Source: Bryobacteraceae bacterium
GTDB taxonomy: Bacteria; Acidobacteriota; Terriglobia; Bryobacterales; Bryobacteraceae
Length of the DNA stretch: 64,000 nucleotides
NCBI GenBank assembly: GCA_041394945.1
Contig: JAWKHH010000004.1
Coordinates: forward strand, 62,001 to 126,000
Reading direction: 5' to 3'
Every line of letters starts with the position of its first letter. The stretch's first letter is position 1. Shown one piece after another: positions 50,218 to 58,580 of this stretch. Made by a program: the position numbers and the translations under genes. The notes under the pieces were generated by a model. It ran no database searches. It had not been told where the DNA came from and was given only the letters and a program-made list of their open reading frames with translations.

Positions 50218-50615
50218 TCCTGGTGGATGCGAACGTCCTGATGTATGCCGCAGGGACGGATCATCCACACAAGGGTCCGTCGCTGGTATTTCTCGAACGA
50301 GTCGCCGACGGCAGCGTTGACGCCGCCATTGACGCCGAGGTCCTCCAGGAAATCCTCCATCGCTACAGCGCGCTCAAGCGCTGGCAGGACGGGCGCCGCG
50401 TCTACGAGTTGGCCCGGCGGCTCTTCCCCGTTGTTCAGCCGGTGACCGCCGAGGTGCTCGACCGCGCCAAGACGCTGGTCGACGCCGACCCCGGCCTTTC
50501 GGCGCGCGACGCTGTCCATGCCGCTGTGGTGCTCGTTTACAAGGCCGAGTCAATCTGCAGCTTCGATAAGGACTTCGACCGCGTCGCCGGGTGCCGCCGG
50601 ATCATCCCCGAATAA
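50214..50615 (+). CDS. vapC: PIN-domain ribonuclease toxin (VapC-type)
   Basis: A 133-residue PIN-fold endoribonuclease, the probable toxin of the pair. Acidic residues expected in the active site are visible: Asp in LVDANVLMYAA, Glu in EVLQEILHRY, Asp in LSARDAVHAAV and Asp in CSFDKDFDRVAG. The start is TTG 50214, overlapping the antitoxin stop, giving tight coupling. Length and order (antitoxin first) fit VapBC. Target RNA unknown. Confidence 0.88.
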   Translation: MILVDANVLMYAAGTDHPHKGPSLVFLERVADGSVDAAIDAEVLQEILHRYSALKRWQDGRRVYELARRLFPVVQPVTAEVLDRAKTLVDADPGLSARDAVHAAVVLVYKAESICSFDKDFDRVAGCRRIIPE

Positions 50616-50631
50616 CCATGTTCGCGGGCGC

Positions 50632-52698
50632 TCAAGGCAAGGAGAACGCCACAATCATCCCCCCGGCGGGGCGCCCTGACTTGCCTCCGCCCGCCGAAAT
50701 CGCCACGTACTGCTTACCCTGCACGCTGTAGACACTCGGAGTGGCATTCCCGCTGAAGGGCAGCTTCGCTTTCCAAAGAACACGGCCCGTGTCCTTGTCG
50801 AAGGCGCGGAACGTATCATCGGCGGACGCGCCAATGAAGATCAGTCCGCTCGCCGTCACCACCGGACCGCCGTAGTTCTCCGTCCCGGTGGGCGGAATCC
50901 CGCGCGCGGTCAGTTCCGGATACTCGCCCAGCGGGACCTTCCACTTGATCTCGCCCGTGTTGAGGTCGACGGCGTTCAGCGTTCCCCACGGCGGCTTGAT
51001 GGCCGGATAGCCTTCGTTGTCGAACCAGCGCCGGAAGCCCCCGAACACGTAGGGCGGACCGTCGTCCCGCGCCCCTGCCGATTCGGCCGCCGCCGGACGC
51101 TCTTCGCCCAGCACGTAGTCGAGTAGAGCCTTCCTTTGCGAGGCGGAGATGCTCGCGAACGACGGCATCCGCCCCGTCCCCTGATCGACAATCGCCGTCA
51201 CCGCGGCCCGGTTGCTGCGCCGCGGCAGGTCGTCCAACGCCGGAAAACCGCCCGCCGTATTGCCCTTGCGATCCAGGCCGTGACAGGAAGCGCAGTGAAT
51301 CCGGTACGCCCGTTCGCCGGCCGACATCCGTGACCCGTCCTCGTTGCGCGTCGGGATCATCTGGTAGATCCACGGGATTTCATTGACGTTGGCGTAGTAG
51401 ATCCCCTCGCGATCCGCCGCTGCCCCGCCCCACTCCATACCGCCGTCGAAGCCCGGCATGATGATCGACTCCTCGGTGCTCGACGCCGGAAACGCCCCAT
51501 ACGATCCCGCCCGGCGGAACCGTTCGGTGGTCAACCGGCGCGCCGTCTCGGAAATGTTGGAAACATCGTCCGCCGTGTATGTCTGCCGCGTCAGGGGCGC
51601 CGGTTTCGAGGGAAATGGCTGCGTCGGCCACGTCTCCTCGCCCGGCAGGCTCGTCTGCGGAACGGGTCGCTCGTGGATTGGCCACAACGGTTCGCCGGTA
51701 ACACGGTCAAACACGAACAGCAGCCCGTTCTTGGTGCCCTGCGCCACGGCGTCGATGGTGAGTCCGTTGTGCTGCACGGTCAGCAGCACGGGCGGCGTCG
51801 GCAAATCTTTGTCGAGCAGATCATGGTGGACGAGCTGATGGTGCCAGAGCCGCTTCCCGCTGCTGGCGTCGAGTGCGATGAGGCAGTTGGCAAACAGGTT
51901 GGCCCCGTGCCGGCGGCCGCCCCAGAAGTCGGGCTCGGCGGTTTCGGTGGGCGCGTATACAATGCCCCGCGAGTCGTCGATCGCCAGGCCGGACCAGTTC
52001 GACGCGCCCCCGGTGTACTTGTAGGCGTCCGGAGGCCAGGAATGATATCCGTACTCGCCGGGACGCGGGATGGTGTGGAAGATCCATTTGCGCGTCCCCG
52101 TGCGGACGTCATAAGCGCGGATGGTCCCAGGGCCGCTCGTGCTACCGCCGACGATGTACATGTCCTTGTAGATCAGTCCCGGTGTGTTGATGATCACGCG
52201 CGGCGGACCGCCGGGAGCCCCCCTCTCTTCACCATCGTGACCTTCGCCGTTGTGAATGGATCCGTTCTTGCCGAAACTACGGATCGGCTTGCCCGTCGCC
52301 GCGTCGAGCGCATAAAGATACGATCCCGCCCCCGTGAAGATGCGCCGGTCCTTGCCGTCGGCCCAATAGGAAACGCCCCGTTGGCGCCGGCCCGGATTGT
52401 CGTCGCGTTCGGTGAGCGGGTCGAATACCCACAGGCGTTTTCCCGTGGCGGCGTCCAGCGCGAGAACCTTTCGATTCGTCGTCGCCGTGTAGAGGACGCC
52501 GTCGACGACGATGCCGTTGGACTGCATTTCGCCCTTCTCGCCCGTGTCGTAGGTCCAGGCGATCCTGAGGCGGTTCACGTTTTCCTTGTCGATCTGCGCG
52601 AGCGGCGAGTAGTGGGTGGCGCCGAGGTCGCCGAGATAGACGGGCCAGTCCGCGCCGAGCAGAGACGCCAGACCGATGATCGAAAGAAGCCTTTTCAT
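50632..52698 (-). CDS. PQQ-dependent dehydrogenase with cytochrome c domain (quinoprotein)
   Basis: A 688-residue exported quinoprotein with an eight-bladed propeller. It begins with a short signal (MKRLLSIIGLASLLGADWP), then propeller segments with ALDAATGKRLWVF, SYLYALDAATGKPIR, DASSGKRLWHHQLVHHDL, and AFDKDTGRVLWKAKLPF. A cytochrome c insertion (IHCASCHGLDRKGN) lies near residue 470, between propeller blades, as in membrane-type glucose/alcohol dehydrogenase relatives of acidobacteria. It passes electrons from sugar or alcohol to the respiratory chain. ATG 52698 begins the signal; a GTG at 52707 is also in frame. Confidence 0.93.
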   Translation of the reverse strand: MKRLLSIIGLASLLGADWPVYLGDLGATHYSPLAQIDKENVNRLRIAWTYDTGEKGEMQSNGIVVDGVLYTATTNRKVLALDAATGKRLWVFDPLTERDDNPGRRQRGVSYWADGKDRRIFTGAGSYLYALDAATGKPIRSFGKNGSIHNGEGHDGEERGAPGGPPRVIINTPGLIYKDMYIVGGSTSGPGTIRAYDVRTGTRKWIFHTIPRPGEYGYHSWPPDAYKYTGGASNWSGLAIDDSRGIVYAPTETAEPDFWGGRRHGANLFANCLIALDASSGKRLWHHQLVHHDLLDKDLPTPPVLLTVQHNGLTIDAVAQGTKNGLLFVFDRVTGEPLWPIHERPVPQTSLPGEETWPTQPFPSKPAPLTRQTYTADDVSNISETARRLTTERFRRAGSYGAFPASSTEESIIMPGFDGGMEWGGAAADREGIYYANVNEIPWIYQMIPTRNEDGSRMSAGERAYRIHCASCHGLDRKGNTAGGFPALDDLPRRSNRAAVTAIVDQGTGRMPSFASISASQRKALLDYVLGEERPAAAESAGARDDGPPYVFGGFRRWFDNEGYPAIKPPWGTLNAVDLNTGEIKWKVPLGEYPELTARGIPPTGTENYGGPVVTASGLIFIGASADDTFRAFDKDTGRVLWKAKLPFSGNATPSVYSVQGKQYVAISAGGGKSGRPAGGMIVAFSLP

Positions 52699-52761
52699 CC
52701 GCAACACATTCTATCTCCGCGCGGCGCTTCCAAGCCGCGCTGCCGGGGGAGAATGGTACGG

Positions 52762-53634
52762 ATGCAGGTTCACCTGGTCGATGGCACATACGAGCTCTTC
52801 CGCCACTTCTTCGCCGTCCCCTCCGTGATCGATCCCACCGGCGTCGAGATCGGAGCGGTCCGCGGAGTCGCCGCCTCCATCCTCGGGATGCTCGAAGGCG
52901 GTGCGACCCATGTTGGCGTCGCCACCGATCACGTTGTCGAGAGCTTCCGGAACCAGATCTACGCGGGCTACAAGACCGGCGAAGGCGTGCCGCCGCTGCT
53001 GATGGCGCAGTTCCCGATTCTCGAGGACGCCCTTCGCGCGGTCGGCGTCGTGGTATGGCCGCTTGTCGAATTCGAAGCCGACGACGGACTCGCCTCCGCC
53101 GCCGCGCGCGCTGCCGCCGACGATCGGGTGGAGCGCGTCTTCGTCTGCAGTCCGGACAAGGATCTGGCCCAGTGCGTCTCCGGCGAACGCGTCGTCCAGC
53201 TTGACCGCCGCCGCAACGCCCTCCGCGGGCGCGACGGCGTGATCGAAAAATTCGGCGTCGAGCCCGCCTCCATTCCCGACTACCTCGGCCTCGTCGGCGA
53301 CTCCGCCGACGGCTATCCCGGTCTCCCCGGCTGGGGCGCCAAAGCCGCGTCCACCGTCCTTGCGCGCTACGGCATTCTCGAGTCCATTCCCCAGGACCCG
53401 CGCGAGTGGAACGTCAACGTTCGCGGCGCCGAACGCCTCGCGCGGACGCTGATCGCGCAATGGGACGACGCGTTGCTCTATCGCGATCTGGCCACGCTTC
53501 GCACGGACGTGCCTGTCTTCGGCGAAGTCGACGAACTGCGCTGGCGCGGTCCGGCTCCTGAGTTCGCCGCCTGGTGTGAGCGGCTTCAGGCGCCGGACTT
53601 GCTGCGCCGCGCGGCCGCCATCACGTTGGTGTAG
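52762..53634 (+). CDS. 5'-3' exonuclease (FEN/Pol I N-domain-like), stand-alone
   Basis: A 290-residue protein matching the N-terminal 5'-nuclease domain of DNA polymerase I, without the polymerase part. Characteristic segments are HLVDGTYELFRHFF, FRNQIYAGYKTGEGVP, EFEADDGLASAAARAA (acidic metal site), FVCSPDKDLAQCV, LVGDSADGYPGLPGWGAKAA (helix-hairpin-helix). Likely removes flaps or RNA primers, or acts in repair. ATG 52762 is preferred because GGGGGAG lies about 10 nt upstream; ATG 52753 is too close to it. Its end overlaps the convergent dgt gene by 49 nt. Confidence 0.9.
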   Translation: MQVHLVDGTYELFRHFFAVPSVIDPTGVEIGAVRGVAASILGMLEGGATHVGVATDHVVESFRNQIYAGYKTGEGVPPLLMAQFPILEDALRAVGVVVWPLVEFEADDGLASAAARAAADDRVERVFVCSPDKDLAQCVSGERVVQLDRRRNALRGRDGVIEKFGVEPASIPDYLGLVGDSADGYPGLPGWGAKAASTVLARYGILESIPQDPREWNVNVRGAERLARTLIAQWDDALLYRDLATLRTDVPVFGEVDELRWRGPAPEFAAWCERLQAPDLLRRAAAITLV

Positions 53635-54740
53635 GTGCGCCGGAAGAAACCGTCGGTCATGCCGGCGATGTAGTCGCACACCACCCGATGCACGGCCTCG
53701 AATCTTGCCCGCGCGGCATAGGTCTCCGGCATGAGTTCGGGCCGTTCCATGAACAGCTCGAACAGCTCGGCGATCATCGTGGTTGCGCGAGCGCGCTCGG
53801 CGCAGAGCGGAGGTGAATCGTAAACTTCGCGGTGCAGGAATCGCTTGAGGGCGGCGGCGGCTTCTGCTGCGGAGAGTGCGTATCGCGCCACACGCGATGG
53901 CGCGCGGCGAACCGCATCGTGATCCGCAAGCCCGGAGGCGCCGGCCACCGTGCCTTCGATCAGTCCAGACACCAGCGCGTCGATCAATTTTCGCTGCGCT
54001 TCGAGAAATCGGACTCGCTCCGGCGCTCCTGGGAACTGGTATTCCACCGCGTCCACGATCTCGGCGAACAACGGAACCGCCGCTGCGGCCTGGGGCATGT
54101 CAATCATCCCGGCCGCGAAGGCGTCGTCGAGGTCGGCGGCATCGTAGGCGATCTCGTCGGCGAGATCGATCAACTGCGCCTCGAGCGGCGGACGCAGGTC
54201 CGGCAGGTACTCCTCGAAGCCGGCGCAATCGGCGGGCTCGAGATCGCGCGAATGCTTCACCATCCCCTCGCGGACTTCGAACGTCAGGTTCAATCCGGGG
54301 AATCGCGCGTAGGGATTCTCGAAAGACTCCACGATCCGAAGCGCGTGGCGGTTGTGGTCGAAGCGATCGCCGTGGCGCCGCATTTGGCGGTCGAGTTCGT
54401 TCTCGCCGGCGTGCGCGAACGGCGGGTGGCCGATGTCGTGGCCAAGGGCGAGCGCCTCGGTCAGATCTTCGTCGAGCCCCAACACCCCGGCCACCGTGCG
54501 CGCCATTTGCGCCACTTCGATGGTATGCGTGAGCCGGTTGCGGAAATGATCGGAGACCGGCAGGGAGAACACCTGCGTCTTGTCTTCGAGGCGGCGGAAC
54601 GCACGCGCGTGGACGATGCGGTCCCGGTCCCGCCGGAAGGCGTTGCGGTAGAGGTGTTCGGGTTCCGGGTATCGTCGTCCCCGGCTTTGCGCCACGGGGA
54701 AGCGAAGTTGGGGGAGCAGGGCCGCAGGCGGCCGGTCCAT
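53586..54740 (-). CDS. dgt: Deoxyguanosinetriphosphate triphosphohydrolase-like protein
   Basis: A 384-residue HD-domain dNTPase that cleaves dNTPs to nucleosides and triphosphate, limiting dNTP pools. It shows RRYPEPEHLYRNAFRRDRDR, HARAFRRLEDKTQVF, SDHFRNRLTHTIEVAQMART and the HD motif LALGHDIGHPPFAHAGENEL. DEIAYDAADLDDAF is the later metal site. The last 49 nt overlap the convergent exonuclease gene. It starts 2 nt after the stop of the YfgM-like gene, so they are probably co-transcribed. Confidence 0.94.
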   Translation of the reverse strand: MDRPPAALLPQLRFPVAQSRGRRYPEPEHLYRNAFRRDRDRIVHARAFRRLEDKTQVFSLPVSDHFRNRLTHTIEVAQMARTVAGVLGLDEDLTEALALGHDIGHPPFAHAGENELDRQMRRHGDRFDHNRHALRIVESFENPYARFPGLNLTFEVREGMVKHSRDLEPADCAGFEEYLPDLRPPLEAQLIDLADEIAYDAADLDDAFAAGMIDMPQAAAAVPLFAEIVDAVEYQFPGAPERVRFLEAQRKLIDALVSGLIEGTVAGASGLADHDAVRRAPSRVARYALSAAEAAAALKRFLHREVYDSPPLCAERARATTMIAELFELFMERPELMPETYAARARFEAVHRVVCDYIAGMTDGFFRRTYTNVMAAARRSKSGA

Positions 54741-54742
54741 GA

Positions 54743-55492
54743 CTATTTGGCCGGAGGCGCTGGCGTGGCCGGCGACTCGACGACGTTCGAAGGCAGTTCC
54801 GAAACGAGCTGCATCGCGTTCCGCGCCACCACCGGGTTGGTCGCCTTCTGCATCTCTTCGAGCAGCTTGTGCGCTTCCGCCGGCTTCGAATTCGCAATCA
54901 CGCGAATCAGCGAAAACGTGGCCTGATCCTTGGAAACCAGCAGCGTCGGGCTCGCCACCAGCTCGCGCAGCAGCTTCTCAGCCTCGGCGGTCTTGCCCTG
55001 CGCCTGGTAGACCTGGGCCAGCGCCCATCTGGCGACCGAAGCGGTGGAGGAATCGCCGTCCGAAATCGCGGACTGAAAGTGCTTGGCCGCATCGTCCAGC
55101 TTGCCTTCATCGGCCGCAAGCGCGCCCAGTTGGTAGTGCCCCATGGCGCCCTCGTTGGTGCCGGAGTAGTTGCCGGCCAAGTCCTGAAAAGCCTTCAGCA
55201 CGGCTTTGTCCTTGTCGGCCTTCGACGCAAATGCCGGTCGCGGGTCGCCCGGCTGCGACGCCGGTCCGATCACTCCGTCTTTCAGATAGAGGGCGCGCGC
55301 AAGCGCCTCCTGGCGCGCCGTCGCGCGGGACTGCATGAAGTAGTAGCCGCCCGCCAGCAGCACCAGCACCACCGCCGCCGCTGCGCCGTAGCGGATCGCC
55401 TGTTTGCGATGTTCGGCGACGTACTCAAGCGAATGGCCGACCTCGCTGGCGAACTTGTCCGTCTTCAGATTTTTTCGGGTCAGCTTGTCCAC
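54743..55492 (-). CDS. YfgM-like membrane-anchored TPR protein
   Basis: A 249-residue protein with a short cytoplasmic part, a single helix at about 34-53 (YGAAAAVVLVLLAGGYYFMQ), and periplasmic tetratricopeptide repeats (MGHYQLGALAADEGKLDDAA, WALAQVYQAQGKTAEAEKLL). This is the layout of YfgM, which binds SecYEG and periplasmic chaperones. The last residues are Ala/Pro-rich. The start is GTG 55492. It is upstream of dgt by 2 nt. Function by analogy is translocon-associated chaperoning; direct evidence is absent. Confidence 0.8.
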   Translation of the reverse strand: MDKLTRKNLKTDKFASEVGHSLEYVAEHRKQAIRYGAAAAVVLVLLAGGYYFMQSRATARQEALARALYLKDGVIGPASQPGDPRPAFASKADKDKAVLKAFQDLAGNYSGTNEGAMGHYQLGALAADEGKLDDAAKHFQSAISDGDSSTASVARWALAQVYQAQGKTAEAEKLLRELVASPTLLVSKDQATFSLIRVIANSKPAEAHKLLEEMQKATNPVVARNAMQLVSELPSNVVESPATPAPPAK

Positions 55493-55595
55493 GGGAAACC
55501 TCGGAGGGGCAGAAAGATACGGCTTTTAGGATACCACAGGCCGCCGGCGGCATATTTGCCGCAACCAATTCTCTCTACCTCCGTATCATAGCTCC

Positions 55596-58061
55596 ATGGA
55601 CACGTTCCTCCAGGATCTGCGCCACTCTCTACGGATGTTCTGGCAAAGCCGCGCCTTCACGGCGGCAGCGGTCCTTGCGCTCGCCCTCGGAATCGGCGCG
55701 AACACCGCGATCTTTTCGCTAGTGAACACGATCCTGCTCAAGCCGCCGCCGTTCCCGGAGGCCGGCCGGATCGTCTTCTTCATGAACACCTCGGCGCAAG
55801 GCTCGTTCGCCGCGGCTTCTCCGGCGAAGTTCGCGCATTGGGCACGGCAGACCGAAGTCACCGAGCACGCCTCCGCTTTCCGAGGCAGTGTTGTCAACTG
55901 GACCGGGACGGACGCGCCCGAGCAACTCCGCGCCGCTCAGGTGACCCGCGAGTTCTTCACGCTCTTCGGAGCGCCGCTCCTCCAGGGCCGCGGGTTCTCG
56001 CCGGATGAAGACCGGCCGAAGGCCCCCTTCACCGCTCTCATCAGCGAGACCCTGTGGCGCAGCCGCCTCCACGCCGACCCCAACGTCCTCGGCCGGACCA
56101 TCGAACTCGGCGGCGTGCCTCACCCGATCATCGGCGTCGTCGCGGCTGCCTTCGACTTCCGCGACTTCGGCCCGCAGCCGGACGTCTACATTCCCTTTCA
56201 ACTCGACCCGGAGACGCGGGACCAGGGTCACTATTTCACCGCCTGCGCGCGTCTGAAGCCGGGCGTGCCGCTCGATCGGGCAAAGACGCGGCTCCGCGAA
56301 TCCGGCGCCGAGTTCCAGCGGCGTTTTCCAGGCTCACTGCAAAACAACCAGGGCTTCAGCGTCGAACGGCTCCAGGATCAGATGGTGCGCGACGCCCGGT
56401 CTTCGGTGATCGTGCTGGCCGCCGCCGTGGCGCTGGTTCTCCTGATCGCCTGCGCCAACGTCGCCAACCTGCTTCTCGCTCGGGCGATCGTGCGCCGCCG
56501 CGAGATCGCCATCCGCGCCGCTCTCGGAGCCAGCCGCGCGCGCATTGTGCGTCAGTTGCTCGTCGAAAGCCTGCTGCTCGGCTTCGCCGGCGCCGCCCTC
56601 GGCCTCGCCGTCGGATGGGCGGCTATGCGCTGGCTCCTCACGATCAATACGGCCGGATTGCCCCGCGTCGGTGAGAACGGCTCGCTCGTTTCGCTCGATT
56701 GGCGCGTGCTTGCCTTCACCGTGGCGCTCTCGCTCGTCACCAGCCTCCTGTTCGGGTTGATTCCGGCGCTGCAATCGTCGCGCGCGGACCTCGGGCTGAC
56801 GCTCAAGGAAAGCGGCGGACGCACCGGCTCCGGTTTCCGCCAGAACAAGGCACGTACGGTTCTCGTCGTCGGCCAGCTCGCCTGCGCCGTCGTGCTTGTG
56901 GCCGGGGCGGCTCTCCTCATCCGCACCACCCTCGCGCTCGGCGCCGTGAAGCCCGGCTTCGACGCCAATCACGTCCTGACGATGCGAATGTCGCTCGCTG
57001 GCCGGCGCTTCACCACCTCCGCCGCGATCGAGAACCTAGTCCGCGACGGCGTCGAGCGGCTCAAGTCCGTCCCGGGTGTCGAACTCGCCAGCGCCACCTG
57101 CTGCGTTCCGCTCGAAGGCGGCTACGGGCTGCCGTTCAAGATCATGGGCCGCGCGCTCGAAAACAACTCGCCTTTCCACGGCGGCGGCGGATGGCTCACC
57201 GTCTCGCCGGGCTACTTCGAGGTGTTCCGCATCCCGGTGAAACGCGGCCGCACGTTCGATCAGCGCGATACCGCGGCCGGTCCGCCCGTGGTGATCATCA
57301 GTGAAGCGATGGCCAGGCAGTATTGGCCGAAAGGCGATCCGCTCGGCGAACAGATCCTCATCGGCAAGGGCGTGATGTCGGAACTGGAGGCGGAGGCGCC
57401 GCGCCAGATCGTCGGCATCGCGAGCGACGTCCGCGACGGCGGCCTCAACCAGGACCCGGGTCCGAAGATGTACGTCCCAAACGCCCAGGTCCCTGACGCG
57501 CTGAGCGAACTGAACTCGCGCATCAGGCCGCTCGCCTGGGTGGTGCGCACGCTCGGCGATCCCAACGCCGTGGCCGGCCAGGTGCGCGAGCAGTTGCGAC
57601 AGGCGAGCGGACTCGCCGTGGCCGACATCCGCTCCATGGAGGAAGTGATCTCGCGCTCCACCTCGCGCGACCGCTTCCGGATGCTGCTGATGTCGGTATT
57701 CGGCATCGCCGCGCTGCTGCTCGCCGCCATCGGCGTCTACGGACTGATGTCCTACTCCGTGCAGCAGAGGACGCAGGAGATCGGCATTCTGATGGCGCTT
57801 GGCGCGGACGCTGGCCGCGTACGCAACGGCGTGCTGTGGCAGGGCATGCGTTTCGCCCTCGCCGGAATCGTCGTGGGTACCGCGGCGGCCTACGGACTCG
57901 CGCGGTTCATCGCGTCGTTTCTCTACGGCGTCACCCAGACCGACCCAGTGGTATTCGCCGGCGTGCCGCTCGCGCTCACGTTGGTTGCCCTCATTGCCGT
58001 CTGGCTGTCGGCCCTGCGCGCGACGAGGGTCGATCCCGTCACCGCGCTCCGCGCCGATTGA
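55596..58061 (+). CDS. ADOP-type duplicated MacB-like permease
   Basis: An 821-residue permease of the acidobacterial duplicated orphan permease type: two tandem FtsX/MacB-PCD units in one chain. The N-terminal LRHSLRMFWQSRAFTAAAVL and LALGIGANTAIFSLVN are diagnostic. The first unit ends with ARAIVRRREIAIRAALGASR, the second with VQQRTQEIGILMALGADAGR and TRVDPVTALRAD. Central segments include FSPDEDRPKAPFTALISE and VLRTLGDPNAV-like WVVRTLGDPNAVAGQ. No ATPase is adjacent, as usual for ADOPs. It is divergent from the YfgM/dgt genes. ATG 55596 has no clear ribosome binding site. Confidence 0.95.
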   Translation: MDTFLQDLRHSLRMFWQSRAFTAAAVLALALGIGANTAIFSLVNTILLKPPPFPEAGRIVFFMNTSAQGSFAAASPAKFAHWARQTEVTEHASAFRGSVVNWTGTDAPEQLRAAQVTREFFTLFGAPLLQGRGFSPDEDRPKAPFTALISETLWRSRLHADPNVLGRTIELGGVPHPIIGVVAAAFDFRDFGPQPDVYIPFQLDPETRDQGHYFTACARLKPGVPLDRAKTRLRESGAEFQRRFPGSLQNNQGFSVERLQDQMVRDARSSVIVLAAAVALVLLIACANVANLLLARAIVRRREIAIRAALGASRARIVRQLLVESLLLGFAGAALGLAVGWAAMRWLLTINTAGLPRVGENGSLVSLDWRVLAFTVALSLVTSLLFGLIPALQSSRADLGLTLKESGGRTGSGFRQNKARTVLVVGQLACAVVLVAGAALLIRTTLALGAVKPGFDANHVLTMRMSLAGRRFTTSAAIENLVRDGVERLKSVPGVELASATCCVPLEGGYGLPFKIMGRALENNSPFHGGGGWLTVSPGYFEVFRIPVKRGRTFDQRDTAAGPPVVIISEAMARQYWPKGDPLGEQILIGKGVMSELEAEAPRQIVGIASDVRDGGLNQDPGPKMYVPNAQVPDALSELNSRIRPLAWVVRTLGDPNAVAGQVREQLRQASGLAVADIRSMEEVISRSTSRDRFRMLLMSVFGIAALLLAAIGVYGLMSYSVQQRTQEIGILMALGADAGRVRNGVLWQGMRFALAGIVVGTAAAYGLARFIASFLYGVTQTDPVVFAGVPLALTLVALIAVWLSALRATRVDPVTALRAD

Positions 58062-58146
58062 TCGCCGGCGCATAGCGCCCGTCCCGCTCCTTACCGTATC
58101 GCTATCGCGTTTGGCGCGCCACTGCCGCGGTGCGACAATAGTCGGA

Positions 58147-58494
58147 ATGGCGCGCACCAGGAATCTGATCCACCTGCTCGCGTGCATCGCGCTTTTCTGG
58201 GTGGCGGTGCCGCAAGCGGACTCGGAAGATTTCTGTGCGCATGGCCGCCGGTCCGGCCGCAGGCAGACACAGTCGCTCCGCGCCGGCGGTTCGGAACCCG
58301 ACACCGGTCTGGATTCGATTCTCGCGGCTGGCCTGCCCGATCTCGTTCCCGGCGGTTTCACGCTGATCAGCGCGCTTCCGGCAACGCGGCCGGCGCTTGG
58401 CTCGATGGCCTGGGTCCGCGCCGCTGATGTTCGATCCGGTTCCCGCGTCTGGCGGCAACCCGCCTCGGGCCGCGCACCTCCCGCATTCTGCTGA
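58147..58494 (+). CDS. Small secreted protein, unknown function
   Basis: A 115-residue protein starting at ATG 58147, with a signal peptide (MARTRNLIHLLACIALFWVA) and an otherwise unrecognised Arg/Gly/Ala-rich mature part with only two cysteines. It lies alone in the 519-bp gap between the ADOP permease and SulP genes. Codon usage looks plausible, but no domain is seen, so it could be a spurious frame. The remaining bases 58062-58146 and 58495-58580 show no feature. Confidence 0.4.
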   Translation: MARTRNLIHLLACIALFWVAVPQADSEDFCAHGRRSGRRQTQSLRAGGSEPDTGLDSILAAGLPDLVPGGFTLISALPATRPALGSMAWVRAADVRSGSRVWRQPASGRAPPAFC

Positions 58495-58580
58495 AACGCT
58501 CCTTCCATCTCTGATTTGAACTGCGGCTACGTGGGTTAGTCCGCGCGGCGCCCTGAATCCGCTTACTCTCCCGAGGTCCT

